The notes beneath the pieces are model-generated. The model was not told the DNA's origin. It made no database searches and worked only from the letters and a program-made list of their open reading frames with translations. A DNA stretch of 64,000 nucleotides. Source: Phoma sp. XZ068. Lineage: Eukaryota > Ascomycota > Dothideomycetes > Pleosporales > Didymellaceae. The DNA lies in the NCBI GenBank assembly GCA_004835665.1, contig RBKR01000002.1, forward strand, positions 2,170,001 through 2,234,000, in the 5' to 3' direction. A program made the translations under genes and the position numbers. Shown one piece after another: positions 57,161-64,000 of the stretch (the first letter of the stretch is position 1; each line of letters starts with the position of its first letter).

Positions 57161-58603
57161 TCATAGTCGATGCTCTTTTGGCGAACGCAATTGCCGCATA
57201 GCTCTCAGCTCTTGGCTTACCGAGAGGTCAGTCAAGATCTCTTCACTGCCTCCACCTACTACCATAACTCTTACGTCACGACTGATTTGTTCTATTCGTG
57301 CCCCGCGACCATTGCGAGAGTATCCGAGGCCACCCATGATTTGTTGGGCTTCGCGATTGACTCGTTCAAGTGTTTGACCAGCAAGCACTTTGAGATTCGC
57401 AATCGGTCCACTAATTGCTGGATCCTGGCCCGTGCGTTTTCCATGCTCTATCAGAAAGACAAGTTGCTCCATCCAGGCGTAAGCCGAATCGATGCTACGA
57501 CCAAAATGAGAGATCTTGCTGCGAATTACTTGGTTCTCGATAAGTTTCTTTCCAAAAGTCTCGCGAGACACGGCATGCTTGAACGCATCCTCGGCACATA
57601 CGCGGGCCATGCGAAGGCTTGTACATGCTAACCAGAGCCTCTCATGGTTGAAATCTAAAATACCACTGTCAGTCAAAACCCAATGACATTCGAAAACGCA
57701 CGCGTACTTGACATGACAATCGCAAAGCCCTCATTCTCTCTGCCGATTAAGTTCTGTGCAGGTACCTTGACATCGTCAAATTCGATATAGGTTGAACCTA
57801 AGAACTTAGTCTCGTAAACCAAAGATGAGTTGCAGACTAACCGCTGGCATTGACACCTGAGTTCTCCATTTTCTTACACTCCACCCCCTTCGTCTTCAGT
57901 GGTATGATGAGAGCTGAGACTCCCTTTGCTCCTGGCCCACCCGTTCTTACGGCCGCCATGCAATGGTCTGCAAAGACACCATTTGTGATCCATTTCTTAG
58001 CTCCGTTGACGATATAGTGGTCGCCGAAGCGTTCGGCCGTTGTAGTCAAATTTGCTACATCTGAGCCGGCTGTGTTTCTTGGTCAATTCATGGACTCGTG
58101 AATTAGAGGAATCTCATACCATCTGGTTCAGTCACACCCAGGCAAAACCTGGACCTTCCACTCAATACATCTGGCAAGAAACGCCGCTTCTGTTCATCGC
58201 TTCCAAAGTTGGCAAGCGGCGGAGCTCCAATGGAATTTCCACAGCTCAAGCCCCATATGACACCCAAGTATCCGCATCGAGCAATCTCGTCGATAAAGAT
58301 GAGATCGTGGAAGCCATCCCACTCAGCGGGCTTGATATCGGCAGGCAGGCGCTGTCCGTTGAGATACTTGGCTGCGAGTGGATATATTGATACTGCAGCG
58401 TATCCAAGCTCGGCATGACGTGCAAGAACATCAGACGGAACTTGGCCAGTGCGCTCCCATTCTTCGCAGAATGGTGATATGTGAGTGGAGACGTATTGTC
58501 GAAGTTCTCGCTGGAGCCGAAGATGTGAGTCCTTGTAGTAAGGACTTGCTGAGCGTGTAATATAAAGAGGGTCGCTATATAGTGGTAGGATGGCGTTGGT
58601 CAT
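57161..58603 (-). CDS. Acyl-CoA dehydrogenase family protein
   Basis: Four exons, 58603-58120, 58069-57842, 57797-57708 and 57654-57161, with introns of 50, 44 and 53 nt give 431 aa. Spliced landmarks: RFCLGVTEPDAGSDVANLTTTA (FAD/substrate loop), VNGAKKWITNG, STYIEFDDVKVP, MSNFNHERLWLA, and the C-terminal IMGGLGYSRNGRGARIEQISRDVRV helix, where the catalytic Glu would lie nearby. Such enzymes oxidise acyl-CoA thioesters with FAD, passing electrons to ETF or O2. The C-terminus (SPKEHRL) is not a standard peroxisomal PTS1, though HRL is close to one. The neighbouring regulator and MFS carrier suggest a small acid-catabolic locus. Confidence 0.92.
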
Positions 58604-59412
58604 GTTGCAGGTTAAATTTTATTTATGAGGAATTTGGTTATGATAACATGTTGTTTTAAGTCTGCCATGTTCTGTGCAGATGATGTTTAATCTTTGTTAA
58701 GTCTATTTCCAGCGTTGCGGTCACCATGCCCTCGGTCTCACGTAGTCGGGCCGCGCTGGCGGCTATTTGCTCGCGCTACTTCTTGGCGCGGATACAGCCG
58801 TGCGCGACCGGTCACGTGTCGGACTGTGCCGTCCTATCGTCACTGAATGACCAATCACCGGTTGCGATGTCCTCAGAGCACAACATGTAGCAGAATAGAT
58901 GCATCCTTCCCCTATTTACTTGACTTATTCTGTTTACAAGTTAGTTGTAAGTGTAATCTAGGTAATCAAGTTTGTCTCAAGTAGTATTCGAATGTAGGCG
59001 TGTATCTTGCTGAATTCTACAAATATTTCAGTTTTTACGAGTTTTTGAAACCCGGATGAGACCTTGTGACAAGTAACATGAGTATCACATGTCAGCATAG
59101 CGAATTGTCAAAAGTCAATTTAGGTCCTGCTTGTATCCTCCTTATGCACCCTAGAGTCTCTTTCAAAGGGAGTGAGAATTGAACTACACACAGTTCTACA
59201 CATTCATCATAGACAATCGTTTTAGCAATAAGCCGTCCGCCCCGCTATATTATTACTGTTCTACTCAGTGAAATCATCAAAAAGAAACGTCGAACGCTTT
59301 GTGTAAACTCGTAGCACGACTTCATCTCGTAGGTGGCCGAATTTGCCCTTAGCCCTAGTCTCGGAATCGCTGCCTTCGAGCTTCTCCGCTGTCCAAGAGT
59401 CGCCTACACCCC
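58604..59412. other. Spacer with the acyl-CoA dehydrogenase promoter
   Basis: About 810 bp. The proximal 250 bp are GC-rich with CGG/CCG and CACGTG motifs, then AT-rich DNA. It also contains the 3' flank of the FtsJ-like gene. No gene recognised. Confidence 0.5.
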
Positions 59413-60588
59413 TCATTTCCGGTTGAATGGCGCCTCTCTCAATGCACTGGATTGTATTTCCCATACTTCTCGACCCAGTTGTATGAGTTCACTTCCAAAG
59501 TCCTCCAGTATCTTTTCCATATTCAAACACGACTCGCCAAATGCTTCTTTGTACTCCGAATCTGAACCAAAAGTAGCGATGCTCCACTGTCTCTTCCACT
59601 CTTTCACCGCTAGAGCAGCTTCGCTGTGTTGGCTTAGGATATTGGTAGCGATCATGTAAAAGGATGAGCGCTTGGTATGGTACTTCCTTGACTTGAACAG
59701 CTTGACTGAAGAGAACTTATTAAACGTATACAAAAGGGAGACAGTATCTACAGCTTCGACTTTGTGGAGAAGAATAACCATGGATCCACCGCTTTTGACA
59801 TGTTCAAGGCCAATGGCAAGCTGTGTGACCGTCAGCCTGCGAGCTTCTCTCCTCTCCCGGTACTCAGCTCGAGTATGCGTCCGGAGAACTTGACCGTCGC
59901 ATAATATAAGGTCAAAGAGCTGACAGGGATCAAACCGTGGTGGCTTCATATTGTCGGCGTCCGGGTGCTCTGCGGGGATATCTGTAACACCCATGTCGCC
60001 AGCTAGCATGGTAATGTCCAGGAATTCGAGCGTCACATTAGGGGCTTTTGGTAGGAGCACCTTGTGGCCACCATCGGAGACGGGCAAGCTAAACCCAAGT
60101 GCACAGGCTCGAGGGTTCTTTTCTAACGTTTTCGCAAGGAAACCGCCGGGCGCCATACACATATCCAGGATGGTCGGTCTGATGGTGTCGGGTATCTCCA
60201 AAGCACAAGTAGACCGGTTCATTTCTTCGCCAATATTCTTCATCATCTGGTAGAATACCTGTGCCACTTTGAGATCAGCAGTATCGGCATTATGGCGTTG
60301 CTTTTGGAAGTATCGGTCGCCTGCCGGATTGCTCCATCCCTATACCGGTCAGCACTATTGCTCGAAGCTGGCGAAGAATGTGGCGCTTAATTTATTTACC
60401 TGCTTTCGGAGCTCGGTTAGTTGCCGAAACTCCTCAACATTCTCCAATAGATACTTCTGTATCGTGGAATAATCACTTGATGTCTCCTCATGCTGCGGGT
60501 CTCGTGTCTGAATCATACTCTCCGACGGGTCATTTGAGGTATCCTGCAGTAAACTGGTCTTGGGTATCTTCATTGAGGCTGTGGGCAT
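59413..60588 (-). CDS. FtsJ-like methyltransferase family protein
   Basis: Two exons, 60588-60400 and 60339-59413, with a 60-nt intron give 371 aa. The SAM-binding motif I is ILDMCMAPGGFLAKTL, followed by VTLEFLDIT, DLILCDGQ (the likely catalytic Asp) and GGSMVILLHKVEAVDT (Lys). A Tyr/Met-containing strand (RSSFYMIATN) stands where the last Glu of the K-D-K-E set would be, so the catalytic set looks incomplete. The fold matches the RrmJ/FtsJ clan, but the target (rRNA, tRNA, cap or other) is unknown. It differs from Spb1 in this window and has no Spb1-type tail. Confidence 0.75.
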
Positions 60589-63500
60589 GATTATTGCCTT
60601 TGAGAGTTAAGGAAAATGAGATGACAAGATTACAGCCTTTAGAATAAATTCCGTCTGCAATATAAATGAACAGTTTTATATTAGCGGGGGACACGATTGT
60701 TGTGATTTCACTAGCTGCCAGAAGACGACTTCAGCGAAGGCTTGATTAATGCGGTGTATCTGCATGCATTGATACCCAACCATCGACTTCTCCAAAAGTT
60801 TTACGCCAATATTCGGGTCGTGTTATCAGGAATGCAGGTAAATCTTGTCGTGTTATCCTGGGAAACAATGCATACCCCGCTTGGTGTAACATGAGTATCC
60901 ATATTCTAGAGGTCCGAACCGCATGACGCAAGGACAACGATAAGAAATGGAAGATGGATAGGTTGATATCTACCCTACGGAATATTGCTGGAAGTGATTT
61001 GCGTGTCCGTAAGATTGCCCACAGATGTTGCATATAACAAACAGCTATGGTTGCTACCAGTGCAGCTCGGAACTCTGTGGTCAGTAGAAGCGATATTGTC
61101 GTAACTTAGCCCTGTGGAACTGTGGTCGTCCTTTTGACTGCAAGACCAATTTTTGGAGAAATAATGCGACGGTCAAGGTATCGGAAGAACAATAAATGCG
61201 TGACTGCGAGAAGCATTGCTTCTGGACGTTAAATGCCAGCCCTTTGCGAATAAAGCAGGTGGTGCGCTGGTCATCACATACATAGGATGTAGAACCTTAT
61301 GACAACAGTCTGCGGTCGCCATGCTATCTTTCAGTTTAATAAAACATCACAGGAGTCCATTTGTTGCTGATGGAGCAACATGCTTTGGAAGGTGGTGGCT
61401 GACTGAGGATCTGCGACGAGCCCCCTGGGATACTCAACTGCGGACTCGTACTCACGGATCACGAGAGGCCTTTCCAGCTGAATCAATAGCTTGACCACTC
61501 ACGTCCTGTAATTTCCAAGCCACCAGATGTACTCGCATATGTTCTAACATTAAGCGGAGCCAACTGTGGTCCTTCGAGGTCCTTTCCAAGGACCGCAGAT
61601 GGACAGGCCTCGTACCTGTACATAATGTAAAAAGTGTTTGTCGAATTGAGAGACTGCCTCTAAAAATAGCATCACTTCAAAAGCCTAGACAAGGTTTATG
61701 TGAACGAAGAAATGCAAGTCCACGGCCTGGGAAGGCTGAAAAGTGTGTGAAGCTTGGCAGGCCGCGCAAGTTCAAGCAATGTGCCTTCACCCTTGTCATA
61801 TGTGCAGCTCATATTTTTGGTAGCCAGGCCTAAGGTGTTTTAATCTCAAGGCTCGGTGTGGGTGGATAGCCAATAGATATCGACGGTAGTTACTCAGCCT
61901 TGTATGTGCATGTGCACGTTGACTGTTGCTTCCAAGGCCCGACCCTAGTCATACGATTCTTACCAATAAGAGTCTATCAAGTATCCTGTCATTGCGTAAT
62001 TGTAGTGTTTGAAAAAAAAATTGACTCAAATCGACTGCCACCGGAAGCAGAAAGCAAATTGACTTTGATATGTACAAGGCTGCCGTCACACAACTGTGAA
62101 AAGCCAGAAATGCGACAATTCACAGCTATATGGTATAAGAAGATTTGAATATATTGTCTTCCATAAGAGCTGCAATTAAACTTGTCGTGCACCGTCTAAG
62201 TTCGAGCAGTGTCCGCGGACAGGATCAGGTTGAAATAGTCTCTAGAAGGCTGGGCTCTGAAACCTGACGGATGACACCTGCAGCGACGACACCTGCAGCG
62301 ACGATACCTTCAGCCAGTAGATACTTGTTAAAGCACTCAAGACACTGCTGTAGCCAATAGCTAGCTCTGAACACACTTCCACAAGCTGATGCGTATACGC
62401 GCTGGAGTGAGACGAGCGCCGAGCTACCGCACAAGGCTGAGACAAATTGGCCTGCATGTTACTGGCTTAGCAGTAAATCAAAACCTACCTAGAGGCTCGG
62501 TGTAAGGAAAAAACAAAAGCTCTGACGCCAGTTTTACGGTACTTAATAAAAACTTCGACGGGTGTTTTGACATAGGAACTGTACGAAATACGTAGCTGGC
62601 ACACAATGGGCCTAAAGTATATCATGGATTGTGCTATGATGTTCGCATTCTCCACGAGGTATTCTAATAGCTTGAATGTTCTTCCAAGGTTGAATGCACA
62701 ATCATGGGTGTTTTTCTCAAAGCGGACGGACATTCTGCTATGCCTATTCCACAGCAACATGACTCACACTAACGCCATCCTCACAATTGCGGTTGTTCTC
62801 TTTCGATTGCGTTTTTCCGTGATCTTGGTAAAGTATAAAGTAATACAAAGGTGACAGAATAAACGCAGTCGAGCCTGTTCTTCAGAGGGTTCGGAGAACC
62901 TGATGGAGGCATATATCGACCTCCACATACTTGATGCTTTATGACTTACCACCCTAATGGAAGCCAATCGCTTCTCAACACGTTATCATTCATCAACAGA
63001 GGCTTATCAGCATAAACTGTTTAAAAGAATACACGTTTAGCCGGTTTGTGCCGTACGGATAACTTGGAAACAATTGGTTACGAAAGGCTGACAATAAAAA
63101 GTTAAGAAGAACCAAAACCCTTGGCAGGGCGCAGTAGCTAGGCGGTTATTAGGTGTTTCTATAGAACATCAATCATGCAAATGTTGCGTCACAATATTGA
63201 CCTGGGTGCTGTGTTGATGGTAGCTGTAAGGAAAAACTAGCAGCATAACGTCTGGTACGAGAGCTCCGTTTGACGTGAACTGTGGTGGCCCCTAGGGGCA
63301 ATCTAACAGGCTGAAACAATGAAATAAGAGGGAAGCCAGGTTTATAGCTTTATATTTAGCACTAGAAAAGATATAAGACTGAAAGAGTAAGTGTCCTGTA
63401 GCTTAGTATAGTGTGATTATTCACGACAATTAACATATTAGTAACATAGTAGCGTTTATATCTTAAAGTGGACAATTAAAACGTTAGCAATTGTTTTCAC

Positions 63501-64000
63501 CTAATATGGAGAGTATTACGGTGCTTCGCGCGCGAAGCTTTATACACACTAGATTTACTTTATATAACGATGCTACATCTATACACAAGAGGCTACACTT
63601 AAATAGCGTTGTAGTGTTGAGTTTAAACCCATCGCATGCGTTCAAGGTCCTTGGTTGTGACACTAAGTTACGTTTGCAGCTGTTAGGAACATGAAATTAG
63701 TCCAGCGTTGACGTTGGAGCGTTATTGGGTCCTTGGGACCGTTGGATGATCTTGCAGCTACCTAGGTAGCGATGCTGGAGCGTTGATGCCATAGCAGGAG
63801 TTTGATACAAACTACGCAGGCATTGCCCTGTCATTGTACATAGTGAGCTGTTCGAGACTGTCGGCTACTGCATGGCATAACTATTATAGTGACTGTGTTC
63901 ACCCTATTTGCTTCGCATCCTGAAGTGCTTCCTTGCCACGACCGTTGCATGCATACTGTAACCCGCGCTGTGCTTGCAGGCATGTTTAGTCCTGAATTAA
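60589..64000. other. Gene-free block of 3.4 kb at the right end
   Basis: No ORF on either strand resembles a known protein. The longest plausible ORF, 60746-61033 on the minus strand (95 codons), is unrecognised. The interval 63330-63620 is strongly AT-rich and TpA-rich. This may be decayed mobile-element DNA or a gene-poor compartment extending past the window. Confidence 0.5.
62273..62302. repeat. Tandem duplication of a 15-bp unit
   Basis: Two exact head-to-tail copies of GACACCTGCAGCGAC, followed by a partial variant (GATACCT). It lies in gene-free DNA and no function is apparent. Confidence 0.7.

Noticed and set aside
61900..62148. Short ORFs such as 61900-62148 and 62485-62760 in the right-hand block as candidate genes.
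   Set aside because: They overlap other equally good frames, lack recognisable domains and show no consistent splice structure.
1..64000. CRISPR arrays, rRNA operons, telomeric repeats.
   Set aside because: No regularly spaced repeats, rRNA-like stretches or TTAGGG arrays were seen. The three tandem repeats found are contiguous minisatellites without spacers.

Overview
The window looks like nuclear DNA of a filamentous ascomycete (Pezizomycotina), most likely a dothideomycete close to the Pleosporales. The class-level placement is an inference from gene content and style; no marker gene settles it. What supports a filamentous fungus: dense single genes on both strands, GT-AG introns mostly 44-93 nt long with CTRAC-type branch sites, a HET-domain gene, three Zn2Cys6 regulators, an RTA1-like protein, fungal P450, MFS and ABC transporters, and AT-rich TpA-rich spacers like those left by repeat-induced mutation. 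I rebuilt exon structures by hand, so coordinates of spliced genes are outer bounds and the exons are given in the text. I saw no rRNA, tRNA or CRISPR.

Layout. 0-13 kb, accessory: the 3' end of a CNOT11-like CCR4-NOT subunit, a HET-domain protein, a Zn2Cys6 regulator, an RTA1-like membrane protein, and two neighbouring genes with deaminase-type motifs. One is an intact OTT_1508-like deaminase; the other is an ankyrin-deaminase whose frame carries two stop codons. 14-22 kb, housekeeping: SPB1 (rRNA methyltransferase), a large alpha/beta-hydrolase-like protein transcribed divergently from it, and RFA3 (smallest RPA subunit).

22-48 kb, metabolic: a 3-hydroxyacyl-CoA dehydrogenase fused to a YWTD beta-propeller, a cytochrome b5/b5-reductase fusion divergent from a P450 with an 80-residue N-terminal extension, a Zn2Cys6 regulator, a multi-spanning membrane protein, an MFS carrier divergent from a 2OG-Fe(II) oxygenase, a secreted GMC oxidoreductase and an ABCC-type ABC transporter. 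Together these look like an oxidative catabolic or biosynthetic locus with its own redox partner, regulator and exporters, but with no PKS, NRPS or terpene synthase.

48-64 kb: a cysteine-rich exon-like ORF, a conserved-looking protein of unknown function, a second MFS carrier, a Zn2Cys6 regulator, an acyl-CoA dehydrogenase, an FtsJ-like methyltransferase, then 3.4 kb with no recognisable gene.

The points I would follow up first are the deaminase pair with its interrupted member, the b5-reductase/P450 pair around a strong CCTCGG-N7-CCGAGG inverted repeat, and the dehydrogenase-propeller fusion.
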